Part shown: positions 8,191-16,695 of the stretch, one piece after another
How positions within the stretch are numbered: the first letter of the stretch is position 1
Layout of the letters: the number at the start of each line of letters is the position of its first letter
NCBI GenBank assembly: GCA_021851325.1
Contig: JAJZDZ010000001.1
Span: 124,001-188,000, forward strand
Source of the DNA: Pseudomonadota bacterium
GTDB taxonomy: Bacteria > Pseudomonadota > Alphaproteobacteria > Micropepsales > Micropepsaceae
Direction: 5' to 3'
DNA length: 64,000 bases
The notes under the pieces: model-generated
Seen by the model: only the letters and a program-made list of their open reading frames with translations
Database searches by the model: none
What the model was told of the DNA's origin: nothing
Translations under genes and position numbers: made by a program

Positions 8191-9279
8191 ATGACCCTTC
8201 TGGAAAAACCCGCCTCCGGTCTGGATGGCGTGATCGCGGCGGACACCGCCCTGTCCCACGTCGATGGGCTGCGCGGCGAACTCATCGTGGCGGGCGCCCC
8301 GATCGCGCAGCTGGCCTTTGCCACCACCCTTGAGGCCCTCGCCGCGCAGCTGTGGTCGTTAGCGGACGGCCAGCCCCGCAACGCCGACCTCGTTGCCCAA
8401 CAGTTTGCCGAGGCCCGGCAACGCTGTTTTCGCCGCCTGCCGCAGCTTCTGGCCGGGGCACACGCGCTTCCGCTCATTGCCGGCACGCGCGCGGCTCTCG
8501 CCTGCCTCGGACCCGAACCGGACCTGCCGCCGGAAATCGTGCTGGGCGGCGCTATGCCGGTGATCATCGCCGCCCTACTCCGGGCGCAGGATGGTAAGTC
8601 TCCTATCCCGCCCGACCCTGCACACAGCCACGCAGAAGACCTTCTGAACATGTTACATGAGGGAGCACCCGTGCCAGGCCACGCCCACGCGCTGCAGACC
8701 TATCTGGTTACCGTCTGCGATCATGGCATGAACGCCTCGACCTTCGCCGCACGCGTTATCGCCTCTACCGGTGCAGATCTCTTCATGGCCGCCACCGGCG
8801 CCTATTGCGCCCTCACAGGTCCGCTGCATGGAGGTGCTCCCGAGCCCGTCCTTGCCATGCTGAACGCCATCGCCACTGCCGATCGCATCGCCCCGTGGAT
8901 CGATGGCGCGCTGGACCGTGGCGAACGCCTCATGGGCTTCGGTCACCGCATCTATCGCGTCCGCGATCCGCGTGCCGACGTGCTCAAGCGCGCGGTGCAG
9001 ATCCTTGGCGGAGCCGATCTGGGATTTGCGGCCCAGGTCGAAGCCTATGCACGCACCGCACTCGCAAGACGTTATCCGCAGCGCGCGCTCGACACCAATG
9101 TTGAATTCTATACCGCAATCCTGCTCGACGCGCTGCAGATCCCGCGCCAGGCGTTCACCCCGGTGTTTGCCTGTGCCCGCATCATTGGCTGGACCGCCCA
9201 CGCGCTGGAGCAACAGCGTCTGGGGCGCCTGCTCAGGCCGGCATCGCGCTATATCGGAGCAAAGGTGGGCGGGCGCTGA
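8191..9279 (+). CDS. Citrate synthase / methylcitrate synthase paralogue
   Basis: A 362-residue citrate synthase domain without a DNA-binding extension. Catalytic histidines are H213 in GPLHGGA and H252 in GFGHRIYR. The third position is E305 (NVEFYTA) instead of the usual Asp; related short synthases also show Glu there, so activity is not excluded. It condenses acetyl-CoA or propionyl-CoA with oxaloacetate; which acyl group is used cannot be told. The ATG at 8191 has AGGAG about 8 bases upstream; the open frame continues to a TTG at 8116 inside the operator, which I reject. Its stop codon is the loop of a 9-bp hairpin. Confidence 0.93.
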   Translation: MTLLEKPASGLDGVIAADTALSHVDGLRGELIVAGAPIAQLAFATTLEALAAQLWSLADGQPRNADLVAQQFAEARQRCFRRLPQLLAGAHALPLIAGTRAALACLGPEPDLPPEIVLGGAMPVIIAALLRAQDGKSPIPPDPAHSHAEDLLNMLHEGAPVPGHAHALQTYLVTVCDHGMNASTFAARVIASTGADLFMAATGAYCALTGPLHGGAPEPVLAMLNAIATADRIAPWIDGALDRGERLMGFGHRIYRVRDPRADVLKRAVQILGGADLGFAAQVEAYARTALARRYPQRALDTNVEFYTAILLDALQIPRQAFTPVFACARIIGWTAHALEQQRLGRLLRPASRYIGAKVGGR

Positions 9280-9288
9280 GCGCCCGCC
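9268..9288. terminator. Hairpin with the TGA stop codon as its loop
   Basis: A perfect 9-bp stem, 9268-9276 paired with 9280-9288, has a 3-base loop that is exactly the TGA stop of the citrate synthase gene. It lies between convergent genes: the permease on the other strand ends at 9289, directly beside it. Only a short T-rich run (CTCACTCTTT) follows on the plus strand. Confidence 0.65.
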
Positions 9289-10821
9289 TCACTCTTTGAG
9301 TCCCGGTATCGGCGATGCCTCGAGCGGTTCGACCTCTACGATGCCGCGTCCGACATAGCTCCTCGAGCGACTGTAAAAAATGTAAACCAGCAGGCCGATC
9401 GCGCCCCAGCCTGGCAAGACAAGGATCGCTACCAGGGGCAGCTTGATGTAAAGCCCGATGCAGCCAAGAACGGCCAAAGGCGCGACCAGCCACAGCATGG
9501 GCGTCCGGAAAGGGCGATGCCGATTGGGATCCTTGACGCGCAGCACCAGCACGGAGACCGCAACCATCGCAAATGCAAACAGGGTGCCCGAATTGGAATA
9601 ATCAGCCAGGGTACCCACCGGCAGGAACGCAGCCATTAAAATCACCACCACGCCGGTCAGCAGGGTTACCACATGCGGCGTCTTGAAGCGCGGATGCACC
9701 GAGGCCAGAACCGGCGGCAGCAGGCCATCACGGGCCATCACGAAAAAGATCCGGGTCTGCCCGAAGATCATCATCAGCACCACCGACGGCAAGGCGATGA
9801 ACGCAGCCAGTCCGAGGAGGTTGCCAACACCGACATCACCGATCACCCGCAGCACATGCGCCAGAGCCTCGTGACTGCAGGCCAGTGGCTGTACTGCGCC
9901 TCCGGCAACAATCTGCTGGCAGCGCTGGGCGAGCTGAGCCGATCCAGGCAGCAAGATCGCCCCGTGCAGGCCCCGGACGGGCTGGGCGCCAATGGCACCG
10001 ATCGCACCCGCCGATACCAGAAGATAGAAAACTGTACAGATCAGAAGGCTGCCAATCAGCCCGATCGGTACGTTGCGCTGCGGGTTGGTGGTTTCTTCCG
10101 CGGCCGTCGACACGGCATCAAAGCCGACATAGGCAAAGAAAATCGACGAGGCCGCCCCGACAATGCCCACCGTACCCCAGCCATTGGGGATGAACGGATG
10201 GAAATTGGCCTTGTGCATGACGGGCAAGGTCAATGCGACGAAGACGGTAAGTGCAAGTACCTTGATACTTACCAGCACGGCGTTGACGCGGGCACTTTCG
10301 GTGGTGCCGAGGATCAGAAGACCGGTCACCAGCGCCGAGATCACTGCCGCAGGCAGGTTAATGAAGCCGCCCTCATTGGGTCCTACCGAAAGCCATAGCG
10401 GGAGATGGATGCCAAGACCGGAATTGATCAAGCCGACAAAATATCCGGACCAGCCAACCGCCACGGCACTAGCACCCACGGCATATTCGAGGATCAGGGC
10501 CCAGCCCACCATCCAGGCCAGCACCTCTCCCACCACGGCGTAGGTGTAGGTATAGGCACTGCCGGCGACGGGGACCATGGAGGCCAGCTCGGCATAGCAC
10601 AATGCGGCCACGGCACAAACAAACCCGGCGATCACGAACGAGATCATCATCCCCGGGCCGGCCTTCTGCGCCGCCTCGGAGGTGAGAACAAAGATACCGG
10701 TGCCGATGACCGCACCGATGCCCAGCATGGTCAGCTGAAACGCGCCGAGCGTCCGGCGCAGGGACTTGTTTTCCGCCGTGGCCAGAATGGCTTCAAGCGG
10801 CTTGATGCGGCTGAAAAGCAT
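9289..10821 (-). CDS. APC superfamily amino acid permease
   Basis: A 510-residue inner-membrane transporter of the cationic amino acid transporter branch of the APC superfamily. It begins with the consensus helix-1 unwinding motif in GIGAVIGTGIFVL, followed by EYAVGASAVAVGWSGYF and a total of about 12 hydrophobic segments. The FFAYVGFDAVSTAAEETTNP segment is the conserved helix 6 region of this branch. Likely amino acid/proton uptake; substrate not determinable. ATG at 10821, divergent from ubiD across 198 bp. Confidence 0.93.
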   Translation of the reverse strand: MLFSRIKPLEAILATAENKSLRRTLGAFQLTMLGIGAVIGTGIFVLTSEAAQKAGPGMMISFVIAGFVCAVAALCYAELASMVPVAGSAYTYTYAVVGEVLAWMVGWALILEYAVGASAVAVGWSGYFVGLINSGLGIHLPLWLSVGPNEGGFINLPAAVISALVTGLLILGTTESARVNAVLVSIKVLALTVFVALTLPVMHKANFHPFIPNGWGTVGIVGAASSIFFAYVGFDAVSTAAEETTNPQRNVPIGLIGSLLICTVFYLLVSAGAIGAIGAQPVRGLHGAILLPGSAQLAQRCQQIVAGGAVQPLACSHEALAHVLRVIGDVGVGNLLGLAAFIALPSVVLMMIFGQTRIFFVMARDGLLPPVLASVHPRFKTPHVVTLLTGVVVILMAAFLPVGTLADYSNSGTLFAFAMVAVSVLVLRVKDPNRHRPFRTPMLWLVAPLAVLGCIGLYIKLPLVAILVLPGWGAIGLLVYIFYSRSRSYVGRGIVEVEPLEASPIPGLKE

Positions 10822-11019
10822 TGAAGACCCCTGATGAGATGGCCGCCCCGCGAATCGACGGCCGCCCGTTTGGCAGGCAGCCTACCGGCTCTTGCGGCCA
10901 GCGCAAAGATCGACACGAAAGGCGAACAGGCACATTGCCGTGACCACCTGGTGGGCCCCGCCTTGTCAGTTGCGGCGCAAGGGGGCGATAAGACGCAAAC
11001 CCATGCCGACAGGATTGCC

Positions 11020-12558
11020 ATGAGCTATCGCTCCTTGCGTGATTTCATCGCCCGCCTCGAACGCGAGGGCGAACTCGTGCGTGTCCGCGAGCCAGTCTCC
11101 ACCGTCCTGGAAATGACCGAGATCCAGACCCGGTTGCTGGCACAACAGGGCCCCGCCGTACTCTTCGAAACTCCGATCCGGGCCGACGGTACCCCCAGCG
11201 ACATCCCCGTGCTCGTCAATCTCTTCGGCACCGTGAAGCGCGTCGCCATGGGCGTCAGCCTGGGTGGCAAGGAACGCCAGGACGCCCGCTCCTTGCGCGA
11301 AGTTGGTGAACTGCTGGCCACACTGCGCCAGCCTGAACCACCGCGCTCGCTGGCAGAGGCCGTCGAACTCCTCCCTCTCGCCAGGACGGCACTTGCGATG
11401 AAGCCCAAGACCCGGGGCGGTCTATTGGGCACACGGGCGCCCTGTCAGGAAATAGTGCTCAGGGGCGACGATATCGATCTGTCACGCCTGCCGGTACAAA
11501 CCTGCTGGCCATCGGAGCCCGCCCCGCTGATCACCTGGCCACTCGTTGTCACCAAGGGACCAGGAGAGAGCCGTGAGGACAATTTCAACCTTGGCATCTA
11601 CCGCATGCAGGTGCTGAACAAGCGTCAGACGGTCATGCGCTGGCTGAAACATCGTGGTGGTGCGCAGCATCATGCCCGCTGGGCCAACACCCGTACCGAA
11701 CCCCTGCCGGCGGCGGCCGTGCTGGGCGCCGATCCCGGAACCATCCTTGCCGCGGTCACTCCGGTGCCTGACACCCTCTCGGAGTATCAGTTTGCCGGTC
11801 TGATGCGCGGGGCCCGTGCCGACCTCGTCGACTGCGTGAGCCAACCGCTCAAGGTTCCGGCCGAAGCGGAAATCGTGCTCGAGGGCGAGGTCAGCCTCAC
11901 CGACTATGCCGACGAAGGGCCTTATGGCGACCATACTGGCTACTACAATGCGGTCGAACAGTTTCCGGTGTTCACGGTAACGGCACTGACCATGCGCAGG
12001 TCCCCGATCTATCTGTCGACCTTCACCGGCCGGCCACCGGACGAGCCGAGTGTCCTTGGGGAAGCCCTCAACGAGGTGTTCATTCCTCTGCTCCAGCAGC
12101 AATTCCCGGAGATTCTAGATTTCTGGCTGCCCCCTGAAGGCTGCTCCTATCGCATCGCCGTGATCCGTATGAAAAAGGCCTACCCCGGGCATGCCAAGCG
12201 GGTCATGCTCGCCACCTGGTCCTATCTGCGTCAGTTCATGTACACCAAATGGGTTATCGTGGTGGATGAGGATATTGACGCAAGGGACTGGAAAGACGTG
12301 ATGTGGGCTGTGGCAACGCGCATGGATCCAGCACGCGACATCACCCTCATCGAGCATACCCCCATCGACTATCTCGACTTCGCCTCCCCGCAATCCGGAT
12401 TGGGTTCGAAGATCGGTCTCGATGCCACCAACAAGCTGCCCCCTGAAACCAGCCGGGAATGGGGACGCAAGCTGGCGATGGATCCGGCAGTTGTCGGGCG
12501 GGTGAACCAGATCTGGGAAAGCCTCGGCCTGCCGGGGGACGGCCGTCCGATCTGGTAG
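11020..12558 (+). CDS. ubiD: UbiD family decarboxylase
   Basis: A 512-residue prenylated-FMN-dependent decarboxylase. It carries the family's [12 protein letters not shown] motif around residue 307 and the conserved [18 protein letters not shown] stretch. In the ubiquinone pathway UbiD removes the carboxyl group of 3-polyprenyl-4-hydroxybenzoate, and ubiA is in this window, so that role is plausible; other UbiD proteins act on different aromatic or unsaturated acids. The flavin prenyltransferase partner UbiX is not in the window. The ATG at 11020 starts [10 protein letters not shown], as in homologues; the upstream open frame is rejected because it reads through the promoter region. Confidence 0.94.
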   Translation: MSYRSLRDFIARLEREGELVRVREPVSTVLEMTEIQTRLLAQQGPAVLFETPIRADGTPSDIPVLVNLFGTVKRVAMGVSLGGKERQDARSLREVGELLATLRQPEPPRSLAEAVELLPLARTALAMKPKTRGGLLGTRAPCQEIVLRGDDIDLSRLPVQTCWPSEPAPLITWPLVVTKGPGESREDNFNLGIYRMQVLNKRQTVMRWLKHRGGAQHHARWANTRTEPLPAAAVLGADPGTILAAVTPVPDTLSEYQFAGLMRGARADLVDCVSQPLKVPAEAEIVLEGEVSLTDYADEGPYGDHTGYYNAVEQFPVFTVTALTMRRSPIYLSTFTGRPPDEPSVLGEALNEVFIPLLQQQFPEILDFWLPPEGCSYRIAVIRMKKAYPGHAKRVMLATWSYLRQFMYTKWVIVVDEDIDARDWKDVMWAVATRMDPARDITLIEHTPIDYLDFASPQSGLGSKIGLDATNKLPPETSREWGRKLAMDPAVVGRVNQIWESLGLPGDGRPIW

Positions 12559-12623
12559 GACGCAGGGGCTTGCCAAAAGCAGTCCCCACATGTGCTTAAT
12601 ATCCCGGACCCCGGGATCCGTGC

Positions 12624-13610
12624 ATGCGTCGCCTCTGGATCATAGTCGCCTGTGGCCTTTTCGCCGCGTCACCGGGGCTGGCGAAACCTTGCAAGCCGCT
12701 CACGCTCCTGACCCGACTTCACTTTCAGCGCGACCGTTCAGGCACCCGTATCACTCTACCGGTGACAATCGACGGCCAAGCGCGCGACATGTTGCTCGAT
12801 ACCGGGGCCTCGTTCTCCTTGCTCAGCCCGGCAGCCGTCAAGGCGCTCCACCTGCCGAGTAGAGCCACAGACTGGCACCTCTACCTGCTGTCGGGCAGCG
12901 ACAGCCAATATGGCATCCGCGCCCGAACATTCGCACTTGGGCGCCTGCACTGGCGCCGTGTCGATTTCTTCGAAATGGGCGCCAATCAGAACATCGGTGG
13001 GCAGTTTAGCGGCACCAAGCTGATTGGCGCGCTTGGCGACAATATGCTGCGAAACTTTGATGTCGACATCGATTACGGCAGCAACACCCTCTCCATCCTG
13101 TCGCCCGATCATTGCCGGGGACGGGTGATCTACTGGAAGACCAGCGCCGTCGCCGCCGTACCCATGTCTTTGAATGATGGCGGCCAGATTACCGTGCGGG
13201 TCGTTCTGGATGGCGTTGCCCTGAACGCCATTGTCGATACCGGGGCCTCCCGATCCGTTCTGAATCTCTCCACCGCCGAGTCAGATTTCAGCGTGACGCC
13301 TGGCAGCCCCCGCACTCCGAGCGTGGGCCATGTCCCGGGCAGCAATGGCGACTCCTACTTTGTCCACCGCTTTCACAGCCTCACCTTCAACGGAATAAAA
13401 GTGAGCAATCCCAAGCTCGTGCTGGTCCACAACGCGGCAAGACGGCATCTCGATCGCGGACCAGCTCTGGGCAGCCTCTTCTCACACCAGAATGCAGGCG
13501 ACCTCGCTCCCTTGCTGATCGGCGGCGATATCCTGCAGCATTTTCACATCTACATCGCCTATCACGAGCACATGCTCTACATCACCCCGGCAGGAAGGCC
13601 TCAACACTGA
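12624..13610 (+). CDS. Secreted retropepsin-like aspartic protease with two DTGA motifs
   Basis: A 328-residue exported protein with a signal peptide (about 1-20, ending PGLA). It contains two retropepsin-like half domains: LLDTGASFSLL with D59 and AIVDTGASRSVL with D205. Retropepsins normally dimerise to bring two such aspartates together; here a single chain supplies both, as in bilobed pepsins, so it may work as a monomer. A matching ALIGGDILQHF segment (the ILG-type strand) appears near residue 300, and LIGALGDNMLRNF near residue 133. The substrate is unknown. The gene stands alone, 65 bp after ubiD. Confidence 0.87.
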   Translation: MRRLWIIVACGLFAASPGLAKPCKPLTLLTRLHFQRDRSGTRITLPVTIDGQARDMLLDTGASFSLLSPAAVKALHLPSRATDWHLYLLSGSDSQYGIRARTFALGRLHWRRVDFFEMGANQNIGGQFSGTKLIGALGDNMLRNFDVDIDYGSNTLSILSPDHCRGRVIYWKTSAVAAVPMSLNDGGQITVRVVLDGVALNAIVDTGASRSVLNLSTAESDFSVTPGSPRTPSVGHVPGSNGDSYFVHRFHSLTFNGIKVSNPKLVLVHNAARRHLDRGPALGSLFSHQNAGDLAPLLIGGDILQHFHIYIAYHEHMLYITPAGRPQH

Positions 13611-13662
13611 GCGTGAGGGTGGTTCTGGGCAGAGGGCGAGGGCCGGCCCTGCAATCCCGGCG

Positions 13663-13722
13663 TCCCGGTCGCGATCAGAACACTGAGGCAGATTCCATCC
13701 CAAATCTCCACAGCGACCGGGA
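13663..13722. repeat. 10-bp perfect inverted repeat in intergenic region
   Basis: TCCCGGTCGC at 13663-13672 is matched by its exact complement GCGACCGGGA at 13713-13722, with 40 bases between. It lies in the 194-bp gap between the protease and the MAPEG gene. It could form a long-loop hairpin at the end of the protease transcript or be a regulator site; no U-tract is present. Confidence 0.4.
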
Positions 13723-13804
13723 TTTCAGTCTCCTGCCCTCTCCCGCTTGACCTTGATCATGGAGGGCCGTCACATGGCCCCCCGTTTTGGCTGGGAGATT
13801 CGCC

Positions 13805-14230
13805 ATGTCCGGTATTCTGTCCGACCCCTTCCACATGTTTGCCATTTATGCCGCCCTCAATGCGCTGATCATGCTGGTGCTGGGGGCCCTGGCTGTCCGC
13901 GCCCGGATGAAGGCCAATGTTGGCATTGGCGATGGTGGCAACCCTGAACTCGGGCGTCGGCTCCGCGCTCACGCCAATAATACCGAATACACGCCCATGG
14001 CGCTGATCTTGATGCTGGGCCTGAGCTCGCTGGGTAGCCCGGTCTGGATCCTGCACGCCCTTGGCCTTCCCCTCACCATCGGCCGGCTCCTTCACGGCAT
14101 CGCCTTGTCGCGCAATGAGGGGCCCTCCACCTTACGCCTGATCGGCATGGTGTTGACCTTCCTGGCCTTCATTGTCGGGATTGTCGCACTTCTGTGGCTT
14201 GCGATCGTGCCCGGGCTTGTGGCTTCCTGA
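13805..14230 (+). CDS. MAPEG family membrane protein
   Basis: A 141-residue MAPEG protein with about four hydrophobic helices. The family hallmark is seen in ELGRRLRAHANNTEYTPMALILM. It resembles the glutathione S-transferase-related membrane proteins often called YecN-like. The ATG at 13805 has GGGAGA about 10 bases upstream; an in-frame TTG slightly upstream is less likely. It ends 4 bp before the GTG of pmbA, suggesting translational coupling. It is a distant paralogue of the MAPEG gene at 4817-5260. Confidence 0.9.
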   Translation: MSGILSDPFHMFAIYAALNALIMLVLGALAVRARMKANVGIGDGGNPELGRRLRAHANNTEYTPMALILMLGLSSLGSPVWILHALGLPLTIGRLLHGIALSRNEGPSTLRLIGMVLTFLAFIVGIVALLWLAIVPGLVAS

Positions 14231-14234
14231 CGCC

Positions 14235-15578
14235 GTGACGACGACCGATAACCCACAGGACCTGCTCGCGCACCTGATCGCCGCGGCTCATGCCGCCGGT
14301 GCAGATGCGGCTGACGCCCTGATCGTGGAAAGTACCGCAGCCGGGGTGTCCTACCGGTTGGGCAATCTTGAAGATGTGGAACGCTCCGAGAGCCGGCATC
14401 TGGGCCTGCGGGTCTTTGTCGGTCAGCGGGTGGCCTTCGTCTCCTCGAGCGATCTGGCCCGCGCGGCGGTCGACGAGCTTCCCGAAAGGGCCGTCGCCAT
14501 GGCCCGCTTGGCTCCCGAGGACCGCTTTGCCGGCCTTGCTCCGGCCAACCTCCTGGCCAAACAAATTGCGGATCTTGACCTCGAAGACGCGCTAGAGCCA
14601 ACCACGGAGAGCCTGATTGCCCGGGCCAAAGACATCGAGGCGGCGGCTATGGCCGTGCCCGGCGTCACCAACTCCGAAGGTGGCGGCGCCTCTTTTGGCC
14701 GGAACGCGATTGCACTGGCCACCAGTGAAGGCTTTTTCGGGCAATACGCAGCCACCAGTAGCAGTCTGGGCGTTGCCGTCCTGGCGGGGGAAGGAACCGC
14801 CATGGAACGGGACTATGATGGCGTCAGCGCCCGCCATGCCTCTGACCTTGAGCCGTTGGAGGTGGTCGGACGCAGAGCCGGCGAGCGCACAGTTGCCCGC
14901 CTCAATCCGCGCAAGGCCAAGTCAGCCGCCTTGCCGGTGGTCTTTGATCCCAGGGTGGCCGGTAGCCTGCTTGGTCATTTGATTGGCGCCATCTCGGGTA
15001 ATGCCATCGCCCGAGGCGTCAGCTTTCTCAAGGATTGCCTTGGTGCCGAGGTCTTCGCACCCGGGATCACGATTGTCGACGATCCTCATCGCCGGCGCGG
15101 TCTGCGCTCAAAGCCGTTTGATGGCGAGGGGGTGCGCAACCGCCGCCAGAACCTGATCGACAAGGGGGTTCTGACATCCTGGCTGCTTGACTGCGCCAGC
15201 GCCCGCCAGCTTGGCCTGACCACGACCGGCCACGCAGCACGCGGCACCAGCGGCCCCCCAGCCCCTGCCCCGACCAACCTTTACATGGAAGCCGGGCTTG
15301 TTGATCGCGCCCAGCTCATCGCGGATATCAAGGATGGGTTCTATGTAACTGAATTAATGGGCATGGGCGTCAATGCAGTTACCGGCGACTACAGCCGGGG
15401 CGCGAGTGGCTTCTGGATTGAGAACGGTGAAATCCTCTATCCTGTCGCCGGCGTGACCATAGCCGGGAACCTCAAGGACATGTTCCGACAGCTGACACCG
15501 GCAAGTGATCTTGACTTCCGCTATGGTACCAATGCGCCGACGCTGCGTGTCGAGGGCATGACCATTGCAGGAGCCTGA
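14235..15578 (+). CDS. pmbA: TldD/PmbA family metalloprotease subunit (PmbA/TldE)
   Basis: A 447-residue protein of the TldD/PmbA family. No HExxxH motif is visible, as expected for the PmbA (TldE) partner, which completes the TldD/TldE heterodimer that degrades unfolded peptides and matures some peptide products. The C-terminal signature GMGVNAVTGDYSRGASGFWIENG is clear. TldD is not in the window. The start is a GTG at 14235, four bases after the MAPEG stop. The end overlaps the IMPase start by 14 bp. The pmbA-IMPase-DUF4170-waaA order is frequent in alphaproteobacteria. Confidence 0.93.
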   Translation: MTTTDNPQDLLAHLIAAAHAAGADAADALIVESTAAGVSYRLGNLEDVERSESRHLGLRVFVGQRVAFVSSSDLARAAVDELPERAVAMARLAPEDRFAGLAPANLLAKQIADLDLEDALEPTTESLIARAKDIEAAAMAVPGVTNSEGGGASFGRNAIALATSEGFFGQYAATSSSLGVAVLAGEGTAMERDYDGVSARHASDLEPLEVVGRRAGERTVARLNPRKAKSAALPVVFDPRVAGSLLGHLIGAISGNAIARGVSFLKDCLGAEVFAPGITIVDDPHRRRGLRSKPFDGEGVRNRRQNLIDKGVLTSWLLDCASARQLGLTTTGHAARGTSGPPAPAPTNLYMEAGLVDRAQLIADIKDGFYVTELMGMGVNAVTGDYSRGASGFWIENGEILYPVAGVTIAGNLKDMFRQLTPASDLDFRYGTNAPTLRVEGMTIAGA

Positions 15579-16377
15579 TGTCGTCGCCGATCTGCGTCTG
15601 CTCGAGCAATCGGTGCGCGATGCCGGCGCGGTAGCTTCCAGCCATTTTGGCGGCTCCGTCAAAAGCTGGAGCAAGAAGGGCGGCTCACCGGTCAGCGAGG
15701 CCGATCTCGCCGTTAACGCTCTGCTAGAGGCGCGTCTGCGGCCGGCTCGCCCTGATTACGCTTGGCTGTCAGAAGAAAGCACCGACAGCAAATCGCGGCT
15801 GAGCGCGCGCACGCTCTTTGTGATCGATCCGATCGATGGCACCAGTGCCTTTATCCGGCAACGTCCGCAGTTCACCATCTGCGCAGCCGTGGTGCACGAT
15901 GGCCGCCCGCTCTGCGGGGTCGTGTTTAATCCCATCCTCGACGAATTCTTTTCCGCGGCCCAGGGCTATGGCGCACAGCTAAACCGTGCACCGATCCAGG
16001 TAAGCGCACAGGCAGCGATCGAGGGCTGCCGTATGCTGGCAGGCAGCGTCATATTCCGCTATCCGCAGTGGCAAATCCCGCCCCTGCCCGCCTGGCCGCA
16101 GATGCACGTTGAAAACCGCAGTTCCATCGCCTATCGCCTCGCGCTGGTGGCGGCGGGCCGATTCGATGCCGCGCTGGTACAGTCTGCCAAGCACGAGTGG
16201 GACCTTGCAGCTGCCGACATCATCGTCACCGAAGCCGGCGGACGGGTCAGCGACCATTCTGGCCACCCCTTCCGCTATAATGGACCAACCGCAAAGCTGG
16301 CCCCCTTTGTCTGTGCGGGACCCAGCCTGCATACGGCGCTGCTCGAGCGACTGCACGCAACGCCCTTACCGAAATAA
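15565..16377 (+). CDS. Inositol monophosphatase family protein (CysQ/SuhB-like)
   Basis: A 270-residue metal-dependent phosphatase of the FIG superfamily. The metal site residues are E70 (WLSEES), D88 and D91 in DPIDGTSAF, and the second motif is HEWDLAAADIIVTEAGG. Candidate substrates are inositol phosphate or 3'-phosphoadenosine 5'-phosphate. The start is probably TTG at 15565 with GAGGG about 9 bases upstream, overlapping the pmbA stop by 14 bp; no in-frame ATG exists near the expected N-terminus. It sits in the envelope lipid operon before DUF4170. Confidence 0.9.
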   Translation: MQEPDVVADLRLLEQSVRDAGAVASSHFGGSVKSWSKKGGSPVSEADLAVNALLEARLRPARPDYAWLSEESTDSKSRLSARTLFVIDPIDGTSAFIRQRPQFTICAAVVHDGRPLCGVVFNPILDEFFSAAQGYGAQLNRAPIQVSAQAAIEGCRMLAGSVIFRYPQWQIPPLPAWPQMHVENRSSIAYRLALVAAGRFDAALVQSAKHEWDLAAADIIVTEAGGRVSDHSGHPFRYNGPTAKLAPFVCAGPSLHTALLERLHATPLPK

Positions 16378-16387
16378 AGAGGAGCTC

Positions 16388-16621
16388 ATGACCAACCCCA
16401 CATCCAAACAGCTTCTGCACCTGGTATTCGGCGGGGAGGTGGTGGCGCCCGACTCCAGCGAGTTCAAGGATCTTTCGGCGCTGGACATCGTTGGCATCTA
16501 TCCCAACTACAACGCCGCCCTGACCGCCTGGCGGGCAAAGGCGCAAGCCACTGTCGATAACGCCCAGATGCGATACTTCGTGGTCCACCTGCACAAGCTG
16601 CTCGAGCCCGAGCCCCGCTAG
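16388..16621 (+). CDS. DUF4170 family protein
   Basis: A 77-residue small cytoplasmic protein. I recognise DUF4170 from the pattern LHLVFGGE, then LDIVGIYPNY and KAQATVDNAQMRYF near the C-terminus. The function is unknown; the family is largely alphaproteobacterial and recurs next to the IMPase and Kdo transferase genes, hinting at a role in envelope lipid synthesis. The ATG at 16388 has GAGGAG 4-9 bases upstream and follows the IMPase stop by 10 bp. Confidence 0.9.
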   Translation: MTNPTSKQLLHLVFGGEVVAPDSSEFKDLSALDIVGIYPNYNAALTAWRAKAQATVDNAQMRYFVVHLHKLLEPEPR

Positions 16622-16695
16622 GGCCGAAGCCCTCCTCGGCGGCCTGCAGCTGCGCCTCGCGCTGCCTGTCGCGCTCATGCTATGAGCCACCCATC

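Noticed and set aside
9289..10821. Possible frameshift in the middle of the amino acid permease (odd hydrophilic insert after GAIGAQPV)
   Set aside because: The insert resembles a loop seen in related CAT-type permeases and the frame continues through intact helices.
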